From the NCBI RefSeq assembly GCF_027359355.1, contig NZ_CP114777.1, positions 1,612,001-1,676,000 of the forward strand: 64,000 nucleotides of DNA, written 5' to 3'. Below, piece by piece: positions 19,831-29,813 of the stretch. Within the stretch, counting starts at the first letter, position 1, and each line of letters starts with the position of its first letter. The notes beneath the pieces were generated by a model, which saw only the letters and a list, made by a program, of their open reading frames with translations, made no database searches and was not told the DNA's origin. A program made the position numbers and the translations under genes. This DNA comes from Prochlorococcus marinus str. MIT 1214 (GTDB lineage: Bacteria; Cyanobacteriota; Cyanobacteriia; PCC-6307; Cyanobiaceae).

Positions 19831-20490
19831 CTATTGAGATGCTTTTAGCTTCCTTTGGATTTCTAAAAAATCAAAAACGCTCTTATCTCCTATATCTGCC
19901 TCTGCTGGTAGGTTGAATTTTCTTATTCCCAATATTAGCAATAGAAAGGACGACACCACTAGCATTGTAAAAGTAAAACTTTCATTAGCTAATTCAGTTA
20001 AATATCCAGTTAAAGCAATTGGAATAAAGATCGTTATACCTATTGCTTCAATTCTTCTAAAACAAAAAAACTCTTTGAAACCAATCCCCGTTAAAGAGGC
20101 AAAAAGTGGACCTATAAGTAATATCGATTTTGGATTTTCTCTAATACCATCGATGAGATTTGTTACTCCAAAATGATATGAAAGTATTAAAAATCCAATA
20201 CAACCTAGTCCCCAGAAAATTGTTAGTATTTGATGTAAAGGTCTTAAATATATGTGAATCCACTTAAGACTAAATCCCGTACTTATTAACATGCCAATTA
20301 GCCAAACCCATATTTGATCAGATCCATTTGCATACCATTGAGCTATTCCTATTGAAAAGAATAATCCGCAGAATAAAATTGATAATCGGTAAAATATAAC
20401 TTCTTTTTTATCGTTAGAAGTTACTATGAAATCCCCATAAACTCCTTTAATTGAATTTGAAGGTTGAAGATAGGAATTTAATGTTTTCAT
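19831..20490 (-). CDS. DUF2301 family integral membrane protein
   Basis: The 219 residues have about seven hydrophobic segments after a 30-residue soluble start (YRLSILFCGLFFSIGIAQWYANG marks the first). The pattern resembles the DUF2301 family of cyanobacteria and plants, for which I know no function. It is separated by nine bases from the GST-like gene upstream and is transcribed with it. Confidence 0.75.
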   Translation of the reverse strand: MKTLNSYLQPSNSIKGVYGDFIVTSNDKKEVIFYRLSILFCGLFFSIGIAQWYANGSDQIWVWLIGMLISTGFSLKWIHIYLRPLHQILTIFWGLGCIGFLILSYHFGVTNLIDGIRENPKSILLIGPLFASLTGIGFKEFFCFRRIEAIGITIFIPIALTGYLTELANESFTFTMLVVSSFLLLILGIRKFNLPAEADIGDKSVFDFLEIQRKLKASQ

Positions 20491-20499
20491 GTTTGATAA

Positions 20500-21474
20500 T
20501 TACTGATTGACAATTTTTCTTATACTTTCACCTTGTGGAATAATACTACTTGGATTTAATGGAAATAAAGCTCCAAAATAATCTTTTCTCCAAGTATCTG
20601 CATTACATGTTTCTTCAATATTGTATAAATTAAAAATAGTTTTTCTCCATTTTATTATATTTGAAAATGATTTAATTGGCTGCTTGCTGCACTTGAATAG
20701 TGGCTCATAAACAGATTCCCATCTGATTAGAGTAGGAAACAGCCTTATATCGGCAATTGTTAAATCTTCTCCACATAGCCAAGGCCCATTTAACTTAAGA
20801 CTCTCTTCGATAATATTAAGAGTTGAGAACAAATCTTTAGATGCTTTTTCATAAGCTTTTTGGTTTCTTGCAAATCCACATTTATAAACTCCATTATTAA
20901 TATTTTCTTGAATTAGATTCTGCCAATTCAATATTTTTTTATGATGTATTTTGGGATTGAGGTCCATATTATTAGTATTTACAGGCCATTTGTTTAGAAT
21001 CTCTAATAGGTCAGCGCTTTCATTATTTATTATTCTGAATTTTGATTTAGCCTCTTTACCTGGATCAAATAACATTGGTACAGTAGCTCTTTTGATTTGG
21101 TAGTTATTACATTTTTTATATAGATCTTGAAGTGTTTTGCATCCTTTTAGCTTGGGTTGAAATATCCATCTACCGCTAGAGGTGTTCACTTGAGCGATAT
21201 TTAGATTAATAGTAGCTTTTAAACCTTTTATTTTATGTATTATCCATACCCTGTGAGCCCAGGGACAACTTTTGCCAACAATCAAATATGGCATTTGATC
21301 CATATCTCTATTTTCTAAATCATCTTTGGTGGGGATTTGAATTTTTGGTTGGACGTTCTTAGGCCTCTTGTAGTTCCCTTGAGAATCTGAAGGTCCAAGC
21401 CCATTCATCAAAATCTTCCATTCGCAATTCCAAATTTCTTTAGCTGCTTTAACAAGTATTGGTGGTGTAGCCAT
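20500..21474 (-). CDS. Glutathionyl-hydroquinone-reductase-like GST
   Basis: The 324-residue protein has the Xi-class GST layout. A thioredoxin-fold half holds the active-site motif SCPWAHR with C70. An all-helical C-terminal domain follows, recognisable by NNGVYKCGFARNQKAYEKA and PWLCGEDLTIADIRLFPTLIRW. Such enzymes (ECM4/YqjG) use a catalytic cysteine to remove glutathione from glutathionyl-quinones. Substrate specificity is inferred from the family. It is divergent from the aspartoacylase-like gene. Confidence 0.85.
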   Translation of the reverse strand: MATPPILVKAAKEIWNCEWKILMNGLGPSDSQGNYKRPKNVQPKIQIPTKDDLENRDMDQMPYLIVGKSCPWAHRVWIIHKIKGLKATINLNIAQVNTSSGRWIFQPKLKGCKTLQDLYKKCNNYQIKRATVPMLFDPGKEAKSKFRIINNESADLLEILNKWPVNTNNMDLNPKIHHKKILNWQNLIQENINNGVYKCGFARNQKAYEKASKDLFSTLNIIEESLKLNGPWLCGEDLTIADIRLFPTLIRWESVYEPLFKCSKQPIKSFSNIIKWRKTIFNLYNIEETCNADTWRKDYFGALFPLNPSSIIPQGESIRKIVNQ

Positions 21475-21516
21475 GAATTCCTTTTAAGCTTATAAGTATA
21501 AATTAATTTTTTATTG

Positions 21517-22434
21517 ATGATGCAGCTACAGGTGCTTCTAGTGGCTGGTACACATGGTAATGAGATAAACGGTATTTTTCTTTTCGATCAATGGAAAAAA
21601 TCACCTTTTTTAATCAATACTCACGGAATTAAAACTTTTAAGGTAATTGGAAATCCAGAAGCGCAAAAGGCTGGAAAAAGATACATCCACCAAGATTTGA
21701 ATAGGAGTTTCCAAGAAGAATCAATGCTATCTATTAGTTCTTCAAATTTTGAGGGAAATAGAGCAAATGAATTAGTCAATCTTTACGGAGAGGAAGGAGA
21801 AAACCCCTGTCAAATAGCATTAGACTTCCATACGACAACAGCTTCCATGGGAAGTTGTTTGGTTGTTTATGGCAGAAGAGATGCAGATTTAGCTCTGGCT
21901 GCTTTAATTCAAAATCAATTAGGCTTACCAATATATATTCATGAATCTGATCAAAAACAAACAGGTTTTTTAGTTGAATCTTGGCCTTGTGGACTTGTTA
22001 TTGAAATTGGCCCTATAGGACAGGGCCTTTTGAATTCAAGAATTATTTCGCAAACAAAATTGATTCTTGAGGCTTTTATGGAACAAATTCATCAAGTTCA
22101 GAACTTAACTTTCTATCCCCCTGAAAAGTTAATAATTCATAGGCATATTAAAAGCATTGATTTTCCAAGAGATGAACAAGGCAATATTGATGGATATGTT
22201 CATTCTCTAAGACAATCAAAGGATTGGCAGGAATTGAAGAAAAACGATGAATTGTTTTTTAAATTAAATGGAGAAATAATTGGATTTGAAGAAGAAGAAC
22301 CTTACGTGCCTGTTTTTATTAATGAAGCAGCGTATGTGGAAAAAAACATCGCTATGAGCTTTACTAAAAGAGAATTATGGGATTGTAAAAAAGAATGGAA
22401 ACAATCACTTATTGATCTAGTACATCAGAAATAA
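21517..22434 (+). CDS. Aspartoacylase-like M14-type zinc amidohydrolase
   Basis: Member of the AspA/succinylglutamate desuccinylase family. Zinc and substrate motifs are visible: VAGTHGNEINGIFL near residue 10 (His and Glu ligands), DLNRSF, and LDFHTTTASMGSC (third ligand region), then EIGPIGQG. It would cleave an N-acyl amino acid such as N-acetylaspartate, but the true substrate in Prochlorococcus is unknown. Three possible starts (TTG 21514, ATG 21517, ATG 21520) lie together; I chose the first ATG. It directly precedes psbA. Confidence 0.85.
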   Translation: MMQLQVLLVAGTHGNEINGIFLFDQWKKSPFLINTHGIKTFKVIGNPEAQKAGKRYIHQDLNRSFQEESMLSISSSNFEGNRANELVNLYGEEGENPCQIALDFHTTTASMGSCLVVYGRRDADLALAALIQNQLGLPIYIHESDQKQTGFLVESWPCGLVIEIGPIGQGLLNSRIISQTKLILEAFMEQIHQVQNLTFYPPEKLIIHRHIKSIDFPRDEQGNIDGYVHSLRQSKDWQELKKNDELFFKLNGEIIGFEEEEPYVPVFINEAAYVEKNIAMSFTKRELWDCKKEWKQSLIDLVHQK

Positions 22435-22758
22435 GTTCTCTCGCTCCAATAAACAACCGCCCCTTTTGCCTCTAATTCATATTTTCTGTGTCGCGCATCA
22501 CACAAAGGGACTCTGTCTTCACCCCTATGCCCGTTAATCAGCCACTTGATTAGAACCAAATTCGAGACCTCAGAGGTTAAATCTTAAAAGAATCTTAAGC
22601 CCTCTTGAGTGCGCATTAAGTTCAGCTTACTGATTCTCTTCATAAATTGTCCTACATATTGGCCACAGAAAGGATCATTCTCATTTAATATCACTGCTGG
22701 CAGTCTAATTAGCTGCTCTTATTTACTCGTCCCGTTAGGGACATATACATTCGTCCTC
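22435..22758. other. psbA upstream region without a gene
   Basis: This 324-base gap lies between the aspartoacylase-like gene and the D1 start codon. The frame of psbA stays open upstream to 22609, but that extension is unlike D1. I see small inverted repeats (TAATCA/TGATTA at 22535-22552), a repeated AATCTTAA (about 22579-22597) and a hairpin close to the start codon. I could not pick a convincing -35/-10 pair. Confidence 0.6.
22729..22742 (+). promoter_or_regulatory. Hairpin in the psbA 5' UTR
   Basis: GTCCC and GGGAC form a five-pair stem with a GTTA loop, ending 16 bases before the psbA ATG. It is the only GC-rich inverted repeat in an AU-rich leader and is placed where it could affect ribosome access or RNase cleavage. 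The function is inference. Confidence 0.45.
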
Positions 22759-23841
22759 ATGACCACCATTCAGCAGCAACGTTCTTCGTTGCTCAAAGGT
22801 TGGCCACAATTCTGCGAGTGGGTTACTTCTACCAACAACCGTATCTATGTCGGTTGGTTCGGTGTATTGATGATCCCTTGTCTTCTTGCGGCAACAACTT
22901 GTTTCATCGTTGCATTTATCGCTGCTCCTCCAGTTGATATCGACGGTATCCGTGAGCCAGTAGCTGGTTCATTCATGTATGGAAACAACATCATTTCTGG
23001 TGCTGTTGTTCCTTCAAGTAACGCTATCGGCCTTCACTTCTACCCAATCTGGGAAGCAGCAACTCTTGATGAGTGGCTATATAACGGTGGCCCTTACCAG
23101 CTTGTAATCTTCCACTTCCTTATCGGTATCTCTGCATACATGGGACGTCAGTGGGAGCTTTCATACCGTTTAGGTATGCGCCCATGGATCTGTGTTGCTT
23201 ACTCAGCTCCTGTATCAGCAGCTTTCGCTGTATTCCTTGTTTACCCATTCGGTCAGGGTTCATTCTCTGATGGTATGCCTCTAGGAATTTCTGGAACATT
23301 CAACTTCATGTTCGTTTTCCAGGCTGAGCACAACATCTTGATGCACCCATTCCACATGGCTGGTGTAGCAGGTATGTTCGGTGGTGCTTTGTTCTCTGCA
23401 ATGCACGGTTCTTTGGTTACTTCATCACTTATCCGTGAGACCACAGGACTTGATTCACAGAACTACGGTTACAAGTTTGGACAAGAAGAAGAGACATACA
23501 ACATCGTTGCAGCTCATGGCTACTTCGGTCGTTTGATCTTCCAATATGCAAGCTTCAACAACAGCCGTAGCCTTCACTTCTTCTTGGCTTCATGGCCAGT
23601 GATTTGTGTTTGGTTGACATCTATGGGCATCTGCACCATGGCGTTCAACTTGAACGGTTTCAACTTCAACCAGTCTGTAGTTGATACTTCAGGCAAGGTT
23701 GTACCAACCTGGGGTGATGTACTTAACCGTGCAAACCTTGGTATGGAAGTAATGCACGAGCGTAATGCTCACAACTTCCCACTTGACCTAGCAGCTGCTG
23801 AGTCTACTTCTGTAGCTCTTGTTGCACCTGCAATCGGTTAA
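22759..23841 (+). CDS. psbA: Photosystem II reaction center protein D1
   Basis: D1 carries the redox-active tyrosine, QB site and most ligands of the manganese cluster in the thylakoid membrane. The 360 residues show all D1 landmarks: [19 protein letters not shown], the [11 protein letters not shown] and [14 protein letters not shown] blocks, [14 protein letters not shown], the QB loop [11 protein letters not shown], and the C-terminus HNFPLDLA followed by a 15-residue tail that CtpA would remove. The true start is the ATG at 22759. Its codons are far richer in C-ending forms than those of its neighbours, as expected for a very highly expressed gene. A terminator follows. Confidence 0.99.
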   Translation: MTTIQQQRSSLLKGWPQFCEWVTSTNNRIYVGWFGVLMIPCLLAATTCFIVAFIAAPPVDIDGIREPVAGSFMYGNNIISGAVVPSSNAIGLHFYPIWEAATLDEWLYNGGPYQLVIFHFLIGISAYMGRQWELSYRLGMRPWICVAYSAPVSAAFAVFLVYPFGQGSFSDGMPLGISGTFNFMFVFQAEHNILMHPFHMAGVAGMFGGALFSAMHGSLVTSSLIRETTGLDSQNYGYKFGQEEETYNIVAAHGYFGRLIFQYASFNNSRSLHFFLASWPVICVWLTSMGICTMAFNLNGFNFNQSVVDTSGKVVPTWGDVLNRANLGMEVMHERNAHNFPLDLAAAESTSVALVAPAIG

Positions 23842-23860
23842 GTCTTTAACTTGATTTTTT

Positions 23861-23889
23861 AAAGCCCTCTTTTAGAGGGCTTTTTTTTT
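23861..23889 (+). terminator. Intrinsic terminator of psbA
   Basis: Stem AAAGCCCTC/GAGGGCTTT with a TTTTA loop followed by nine T residues, 20 bases after the psbA stop codon. A classical Rho-independent terminator. Confidence 0.95.
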
Positions 23890-23967
23890 GCCTTTTTGCT
23901 CTATACATTTGCTGATTGGTTTGTTTTTTATCAAGTATTGATTAACATTTTGTAGATAGGTTTATTT

Positions 23968-25068
23968 ATGGGAAGTAGTTTCGGAAAACTTTTTATTATC
24001 AGCACCTTTGGTGAATCCCATGGTGGAGGTGTTGGTGTAATTATTGATGGCTGTCCACCAAGGTTGAAGCTTGATATCAATCAAATACAAAATGAGCTCA
24101 ATCGAAGAAGACCAGGACAAAGCAAAATCACTACTCCAAGAAAGGAAAGTGATGAGGTTGAAATTCTAAGTGGTCTCTTAGGGAACAAAACCTTAGGGAC
24201 GCCAATTGCGATGCTTGTAAGAAATAAAGATCATAGGCCGAAGGATTATTCAGAGATTAAAAAAACTTTTAGACCATCCCATGCGGATGCTACTTATCAG
24301 AAAAAATATGGAATTCAGGCTTTAAGTGGCGGAGGGCGAGCGTCCGCCAGAGAGACGATAGGTAGAGTCGCCGCTGGTTCTGTCGCAAAGCAACTCCTCC
24401 TTCAGTCTTCTAATACGCAAATACTCGCTTGGGTAAAAAGGATTCATGATATTGAAGCTGATATTCAACCCAGTGAAGTTACTTTTGATGATATTGAGAA
24501 AAATATTGTTCGGTGCCCCAACCAAACAGCTGCAAGTTTAATGATTGAGAGAGTGGAGGCTTTTGGTAAAGAAGGAGACTCTTGTGGCGGAGTAATAGAA
24601 TGTGTTGTTCGAAATCCGCCAGTAGGCCTTGGTATGCCTGTTTTTGATAAGTTAGAAGCTGATTTAGCAAAGGCATTAATGTCTTTGCCTGCCACTAAAG
24701 GCTTTGAGGTAGGCTCTGGTTTCGGAGGTACTTATCTGAAAGGAAGCGAACATAATGATCCTTTTTTGCCATCGGATTCTGATCAATTGAAAACTGCTAC
24801 AAATAATTCAGGAGGAATTCAAGGAGGTATTACTAATGGTGAGAATATAGTCTTGAGAGTTGGATTTAAACCAACAGCAACGATTAGGAAAAGTCAAAAA
24901 ACAATTGATGAAGATGGTAACGCCACAACTCTTAAGGCAACAGGAAGACATGATCCTTGTGTTTTGCCAAGGGCAGTACCAATGGTTGAAGCAATGGTTG
25001 CTCTTGTTTTGGCTGATCATTTACTTAGACAGCAAGGCCAATGTACTGACTATTGTTCAAAGGATTAA
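23968..25068 (+). CDS. aroC: Chorismate synthase
   Basis: Converts 5-enolpyruvylshikimate-3-phosphate to chorismate, the last common step to aromatic amino acids and quinones, using reduced flavin. The 366 residues contain the family signatures [17 protein letters not shown] at the N-terminus, [17 protein letters not shown] in the middle and [18 protein letters not shown] near the end. It starts with ATG after the psbA terminator and is convergent with the aldolase gene; no strong terminator is seen there. Confidence 0.97.
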   Translation: MGSSFGKLFIISTFGESHGGGVGVIIDGCPPRLKLDINQIQNELNRRRPGQSKITTPRKESDEVEILSGLLGNKTLGTPIAMLVRNKDHRPKDYSEIKKTFRPSHADATYQKKYGIQALSGGGRASARETIGRVAAGSVAKQLLLQSSNTQILAWVKRIHDIEADIQPSEVTFDDIEKNIVRCPNQTAASLMIERVEAFGKEGDSCGGVIECVVRNPPVGLGMPVFDKLEADLAKALMSLPATKGFEVGSGFGGTYLKGSEHNDPFLPSDSDQLKTATNNSGGIQGGITNGENIVLRVGFKPTATIRKSQKTIDEDGNATTLKATGRHDPCVLPRAVPMVEAMVALVLADHLLRQQGQCTDYCSKD

Positions 25069-25126
25069 TCATCTCCTCCGCTAAAACCTCAATAAGGAAT
25101 TAATTTTTGATTTTAAAAATCGATTA

Positions 25127-25762
25127 TTAATAATCTTTGAGCCATATCTCTAGATCTTTGTCAGGTATTTGATTGCGTAATTCTCTCCCAAGAACCAATG
25201 CATCATATCCACTTTGTAGTAATTTTTTTAAGTTTTGACTTTTAATTCCACCGGCACCAATAAAAAAAATATCTTTTTTTTTCAATTCTTGTAATTCGTT
25301 CACAAAGTTAATTCCCAATTTTGATACAGGAAAGATTTTTATTATTTTATATCCTAGGTTGATAGCTTCTTTGAAATTTTCAATATTAGAGATCCCTGGA
25401 ATGAGTAATTGGTTGTATTTGATTGCTTGAAGATGAATTTCTTTGTTAAAGTAGGGACTCATGGAATAATTTAGATTTAATGGAAGAATTGTGTCTAAAG
25501 CTTGTTCTGATGAAATTGAAGCAGCACCAATATTAATTGACTGAAAATTCTTTTTTATTTCTGATATCAAATTTACCCATTCTGGATTTGAATCCCATCC
25601 TATCTCAATATTTTTTATACCATAATTAGAGAGATTTTCGATTTTTAATAGTAAATTTTCTCTTTTTTTTGAGATATTAAAAAAATGACTTTCCAGTCTA
25701 ATTACAACTACAAGAGGCTGTATTTTCAGAGAATTTATTAAATTATTTTGTTTAACTTCCAA
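25127..25762 (-). CDS. KDPG/KHG aldolase-family protein (Eda-like)
   Basis: A 211-residue TIM-barrel aldolase. The class I catalytic lysine is in KIIKIFPVSKLG, the conserved glutamate is in GIKNIEIGWDS, and the phosphate-binding glycines are in FIGAGGIKSQN. E. coli Eda cleaves 2-keto-3-deoxy-6-phosphogluconate in the Entner-Doudoroff pathway, and that pathway has been reported in Prochlorococcus. The usual SPG block reads SPYFN here, so substrate preference is not certain. It lies 16 bases downstream of ftsH on the same strand. Confidence 0.8.
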   Translation of the reverse strand: MEVKQNNLINSLKIQPLVVVIRLESHFFNISKKRENLLLKIENLSNYGIKNIEIGWDSNPEWVNLISEIKKNFQSINIGAASISSEQALDTILPLNLNYSMSPYFNKEIHLQAIKYNQLLIPGISNIENFKEAINLGYKIIKIFPVSKLGINFVNELQELKKKDIFFIGAGGIKSQNLKKLLQSGYDALVLGRELRNQIPDKDLEIWLKDY

Positions 25763-25778
25763 AAATTATATTTTCAAA

Positions 25779-27626
25779 TTATGCATACTCAGCAACTTTG
25801 ACTTCATGGCGAATTAATAAATCCTGGAATTCAAGAGAATCAACGGTTTCAGTTTCCATAAGCATTGCTGTTAACTCTTCAAGTACTTGACGATTTTCAT
25901 TTAATGCCTTTTTAGCTCTTTCATATGCAATTTCAACAAGTATTGAGACTTCTGAATCAATAGTTGCAGCTGTATCTTCAGAAAAATCTCTTTCTGCAGA
26001 GATATCTCTTCCAAGGAACATCCCACCTTGTGATCGTCCAAGAGCTACAGGTCCTAACTTGTCACTCATGCCAAATTTAGTAATCATTTGCCTTGCAACT
26101 GAAGCTACTTGCTTTAAATCATTTGATGCACCAGTAGTCACCTCATCTTCTCCGTAAATAATTTCTTCTGCAACTCTTCCTCCTAGAGCAACAGCCATTT
26201 GATTTTGAAGATAAGACCTTGAATAAAGACCAGATTCCATTCTCTCTTCACTAGGCGTGAAAAAAGTTAAGCCTCCAGCCTGCCCTCTTGGAATGATTGA
26301 GATCTTTTGTACAGGGTCATAATCGGGCATTACAGCACCAACTACTGCATGACCAGCCTCATGATAGGCAACTAGCCTTTTACGCTTTTCACTAATGACT
26401 GTGTCTTTCTTCTCGGGCCCAACCATGATTCTCTCAATTGCAGCACCTATCTCTTCGTTACTGACTTCTGTTAGCTCTTTTCTAGCAGCTAATATCGCAG
26501 CTTCATTTAAAAGGTTTGCTAAATCTGCCCCAGTAAAACCAGGTGTTCTCCTAGCTACTTGATCAAGATCAACTCCTTTGGAAAGAGTTTTACTTCTTGC
26601 ATGTACTTTAAGTATTTGCAATCTTCCTGCATAATCAGGCCTATCTACGGTTACCTGCCTATCGAATCTTCCTGGTCGCATGAGTGCTGAGTCGAGCACG
26701 TCAGGTCTATTAGTTGCGGCAACAATAATTATTCCTGAATTCCCTTCAAACCCATCCATTTCTGTTAGTAGCTGATTTAGCGTTTGCTCTCTTTCATCAT
26801 TACCTCCTCCAAGGCCTGCTCCTCGCTGACGACCTACAGCATCTATTTCATCAATAAAAACTATGCAGGGTGCATTCTTTTTAGCTTGTTCAAAAAGATC
26901 TCTAACTCTGCTGGCACCAACTCCAACAAACATTTCTACAAACTCAGAACCAGATATGGAAAAGAAGGGAACTGAAGCTTCACCTGCTACTGCCTTTGCA
27001 AGCAAAGTTTTACCTGTACCTGGAGGACCAACTAATAAAACACCTTTAGGAATTTTCGCACCGACAGCTGTAAAGCGATCAGGGTTTTTTAGAAAATCAA
27101 CTACTTCAGTAAGTTCAAGCTTTGCTCCTTCAATACCAGCAACGTCTCCAAAAGTAATCTTAGTTTCTGGCTCCATTTGAAGTCTTGCTTTACTCTTTCC
27201 AAAACTCATTGCGGGATTTCCACCACCACCAGAGCCAGCTCTTCTAAATAGAAAAAATAGGCCTCCTAATAAAAGTATTGGGAAAATTAGGCTACTAGCG
27301 GCTTGCTGCAGTGGATTTGCTTGAGTAGTTGGTTGTACAGCAATATCAACGTCGTTATCAGTTAATAGTTGAAGTAATTCTTGATCAGGAGCCAAATTAA
27401 CTAAAGCTCTGTTCCCATCACTTTCAACAATTTGAGCTGTACCTTTATCTGGAGATATTAGTACTCTGCTTACCTGTCTTTCTTGAACAGCTTCTATGAA
27501 GTCACTATACCTAAGTGTTCTAGATGCTTTTATAGGACTTGGCTTATCGAAAAAAGCACTTCCAACAAAAATCACTACTACAACAATTAGGACATAAAGA
27601 CCAATGTTTCTCCAGCGTTTGTTCAA
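25779..27626 (-). CDS. ftsH: ATP-dependent zinc metalloprotease FtsH
   Basis: Membrane-bound AAA+ protease; cyanobacterial FtsH complexes remove photodamaged D1. The 615 residues have a transmembrane helix at about 8-25, a lumenal/periplasmic domain, a second helix at about 112-128, the AAA+ domain (Walker A GPPGTGKT at 200-207, Walker B CIVFIDE near 254-260, and an arginine-rich second region of homology), and the zinc site HEAGH at 422-426 with ASNDL farther on. Which paralogue it is cannot be told here. It sits between psbA and psbO. Confidence 0.97.
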   Translation of the reverse strand: MNKRWRNIGLYVLIVVVVIFVGSAFFDKPSPIKASRTLRYSDFIEAVQERQVSRVLISPDKGTAQIVESDGNRALVNLAPDQELLQLLTDNDVDIAVQPTTQANPLQQAASSLIFPILLLGGLFFLFRRAGSGGGGNPAMSFGKSKARLQMEPETKITFGDVAGIEGAKLELTEVVDFLKNPDRFTAVGAKIPKGVLLVGPPGTGKTLLAKAVAGEASVPFFSISGSEFVEMFVGVGASRVRDLFEQAKKNAPCIVFIDEIDAVGRQRGAGLGGGNDEREQTLNQLLTEMDGFEGNSGIIIVAATNRPDVLDSALMRPGRFDRQVTVDRPDYAGRLQILKVHARSKTLSKGVDLDQVARRTPGFTGADLANLLNEAAILAARKELTEVSNEEIGAAIERIMVGPEKKDTVISEKRKRLVAYHEAGHAVVGAVMPDYDPVQKISIIPRGQAGGLTFFTPSEERMESGLYSRSYLQNQMAVALGGRVAEEIIYGEDEVTTGASNDLKQVASVARQMITKFGMSDKLGPVALGRSQGGMFLGRDISAERDFSEDTAATIDSEVSILVEIAYERAKKALNENRQVLEELTAMLMETETVDSLEFQDLLIRHEVKVAEYA

Positions 27627-27669
27627 TGTTCTTCTATATCTTTTAAGAGTTTAATAGTATTAGGTCCAA

Positions 27670-28842
27670 CTATGCGGCTCTTAGTACATCAACGACGCTT
27701 TTAAATGCAAACCATTCAGGAATTTCTTCTCCACTCCTAAGCATTTTCCTGAATTGAGTGCCGCTCAATTTTTTTATGTGTAAACCTTTTTCTTTAGCAT
27801 AATCAGCGGTTACGTAGCCTTCCTCCTCAGTAAATACAAGATTTAAAGATGGAACTGTTTGCATTTCTAATTCTTCGCAGCACTCGTTTGCAAAATTTTG
27901 AGCATCATATGGTCCATAAAAATCTTCTCCGCTGAGAGATGACTTGCAGCCAGCCATGTCTCTTCCGATGATGAAATGAGTGCACCCATAATTCCTTCTG
28001 ATAATCATGTGCTGTAGAGCTTCTCTTGGCCCAGCCATATGCATCGAATAAGGAAGATATGACCACCTAATTTTTGGATTATTTACTTCAGAAGCAAGTT
28101 TTTCATAGGTTTGAAACCTTACTGATCCAGGGATGTCATCTTCTTGAGTTGGTCCACAAGTTGGATGAACAAGAACAACCCCATTTTCACTGACATTATT
28201 GGCTTGTAATGCTCTTGTGAAAAGCTCATAATGGGCTCTATGAATTGGATTCCTACACTGGAATGCAACTACATCTTCTCCCGAAGGAAGGTTTTTTCTT
28301 ACTTGAGAAGGAGTTTGGCAGGTAAAAACTCTTTTAGGTAATTCTAGGCCTTTTATTGAGCCCCCTAAATAATATTTTTTCCTCTCCATGGAGATCATTC
28401 TTACAGCAGGATGTTCCAAAGAAGTTGTTCCATAGCAAAATTTGGCCTCAATAACTTTGTCAGGGGTCCATTTTTCTTGTACTTCCAAAATTGCTAGTTC
28501 TTGATCTTGGTAATTGAGTAAAACTGAATCTCCTGGTTTTATATCTTCTCTATCTGTATCCATCACAATTGGCAAACCAAAAAGCAAGCCTGATTCGAGT
28601 CGATTTTGTTGAACAACTGAATTGTAATTTTTCTCACTCATGAAGCCATTCAATGGAGAAAAAGCACCAATCAAAAGAAGTTCAATATCACAAGCATTTC
28701 TATCTGAGCACTTTAAAGTTTTAAAAGAATTTTTGTTTAAATCTTTTGCTTCTTGATTAGAAGCCATAAGGTTTATAAGTTCTCCGCCATAGGGTTTGAT
28801 CAAACCTTCGAGATTTTTATTAGAGCTTTGCTTGCTAGTCAT
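27670..28842 (-). CDS. sat: Sulfate adenylyltransferase (ATP sulfurylase)
   Basis: Makes adenosine 5'-phosphosulfate from sulfate and ATP, the entry step of assimilation. It is a 390-residue homo-oligomeric type enzyme with PUA-like N-terminal domain, the HxGH-type motif in FQCRNPIHRAHYELF, GPREALQHMIIRRNYGCTHFIIGRDMAG, and a short C-terminal lid ending in FRKMLRSGEEIPEWF. There is no APS kinase domain. It lies 43 bases upstream of ftsH and may be cotranscribed with it. Confidence 0.96.
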   Translation of the reverse strand: MTSKQSSNKNLEGLIKPYGGELINLMASNQEAKDLNKNSFKTLKCSDRNACDIELLLIGAFSPLNGFMSEKNYNSVVQQNRLESGLLFGLPIVMDTDREDIKPGDSVLLNYQDQELAILEVQEKWTPDKVIEAKFCYGTTSLEHPAVRMISMERKKYYLGGSIKGLELPKRVFTCQTPSQVRKNLPSGEDVVAFQCRNPIHRAHYELFTRALQANNVSENGVVLVHPTCGPTQEDDIPGSVRFQTYEKLASEVNNPKIRWSYLPYSMHMAGPREALQHMIIRRNYGCTHFIIGRDMAGCKSSLSGEDFYGPYDAQNFANECCEELEMQTVPSLNLVFTEEEGYVTADYAKEKGLHIKKLSGTQFRKMLRSGEEIPEWFAFKSVVDVLRAA

Positions 28843-28918
28843 TTTCCCTTAAAGTAACCGGCAAATTCTCCCAGATAAAGGGCCCATATTTTAGAAATTG
28901 TTTTCATTAAATCCAGCC

Positions 28919-28952
28919 AAAAAAAAAAAGGGGGTTTTACCCCCCTTTTTTT
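28919..28952 (-). terminator. Intrinsic terminator of psbO
   Basis: On the minus strand GGGGGG/CCCCC close a TAAAA loop, preceded by an A-run and followed by about eleven T residues, 22 bases after the psbO stop. The flanking runs make the structure nearly symmetrical. Confidence 0.93.
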
Positions 28953-28974
28953 AATTGATTAAGATGGTTATTTT

Positions 28975-29778
28975 TTAGGCTTTGCGACCATAGAAGATAC
29001 CCTTAATTTTGATATCAACAGGATCTTTTGATCCAAGGTCATTGTCTGAAGGTTGGATAGCAACAAACTGGCCGCCAAATTCATCAGTGTCTTCATCAAC
29101 ACTATCGACAGTAAGTGTTATTTCACCTTTGCCGCCTAGATCATCTTTAACATTTTCCCTTGCAAGATCCTCATCATCACCACCACGAGCAATGAGAGCT
29201 TGAGCATATTCAACACCAGTTGATTTAGCTCGACTCTTTGGATCAAGAAAGTCTGCAGATCTATAACTTGGAGTTGTTGTTGGACCTGAAAATTCTGCTC
29301 CTGGTTCAATTGATTTTCCTTTTTTGGATTCAGCAACCATCTCTTTAACAGAGAAGGCAAAAGGAAATTCCTCTCCATTCGGAGCTAGAACTGTAATGAG
29401 AGAGAAGTCAATACCACCTTTTTCAGTGAATTTCCCTCCAGAAAGATCTCCATAAACTTCATCCAGACTTGTATTGAAGCGAGGACTGATAATTTTTGCT
29501 ATCGCAAAATCAGATTTGTTTCGCTTGTTAGCTGGAAGTTTTACTGAAACTTCTGTTGGCTGAAGGCATAAGCTTTTAAATTGACCATCAGCATTAATAG
29601 AACCCGATGACCCCGCTGGTAAAACAGTGCAAGCATCAGCTTGGCCAGTATTAACAACATTGCCAAAACGAGCATTACCTTGCTCGCGCCCTTTTAAAGC
29701 TGCAGATGCGCTTGATGGGAGAGTTGTAAAGGTGAGACAAAAAGCCAGCATCAAAGCCAGCAGAGGACGAAATCGCAT
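28975..29778 (-). CDS. psbO: Photosystem II manganese-stabilizing protein PsbO
   Basis: The extrinsic 33-kDa lumenal protein that stabilises the Mn4CaO5 cluster. The 267 residues start with a signal peptide (MRFRPLLALMLAFCLTFTT, cleavage probably after SASA). The mature beta-barrel contains two cysteines at DACTVLP and KSLCLQPT, which form the conserved disulfide, and ends in DPVDIKIKGIFYGR. It has its own promoter and terminator, so it is likely monocistronic. Confidence 0.96.
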   Translation of the reverse strand: MRFRPLLALMLAFCLTFTTLPSSASAALKGREQGNARFGNVVNTGQADACTVLPAGSSGSINADGQFKSLCLQPTEVSVKLPANKRNKSDFAIAKIISPRFNTSLDEVYGDLSGGKFTEKGGIDFSLITVLAPNGEEFPFAFSVKEMVAESKKGKSIEPGAEFSGPTTTPSYRSADFLDPKSRAKSTGVEYAQALIARGGDDEDLARENVKDDLGGKGEITLTVDSVDEDTDEFGGQFVAIQPSDNDLGSKDPVDIKIKGIFYGRKA

Positions 29779-29795
29779 GAGAGGGCTAGATGACT

Positions 29796-29809
29796 GCGGT
29801 CGAAACCGC
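29796..29809 (-). promoter_or_regulatory. UUCG hairpin in the psbO leader
   Basis: On the minus strand GCGGT-TTCG-ACCGC makes a five-pair stem capped by a UUCG loop, 17 bases upstream of the psbO ATG. Such caps are unusually stable, and this is a GC-rich island in an AT-rich leader. It may protect the transcript's 5' end or tune translation. The function is inference. Confidence 0.5.
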
Positions 29810-29813
29810 CCAA

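Noticed and set aside
22609-22758. In-frame extension of psbA by 50 codons upstream
   Set aside because: The extra residues do not resemble any D1 N-terminus; the canonical MTTIQQQR start at 22759 gives exactly 360 residues.
25107-25122. TGATTTTAAAAATCGA palindrome between aroC and the aldolase gene as a terminator
   Set aside because: It is AT-only and short and lacks a clear T-run, so I do not call it.
26863-27180. 105-codon frame opposite ftsH
   Set aside because: It mirrors the conserved AAA+ codons of ftsH, so it is a shadow.
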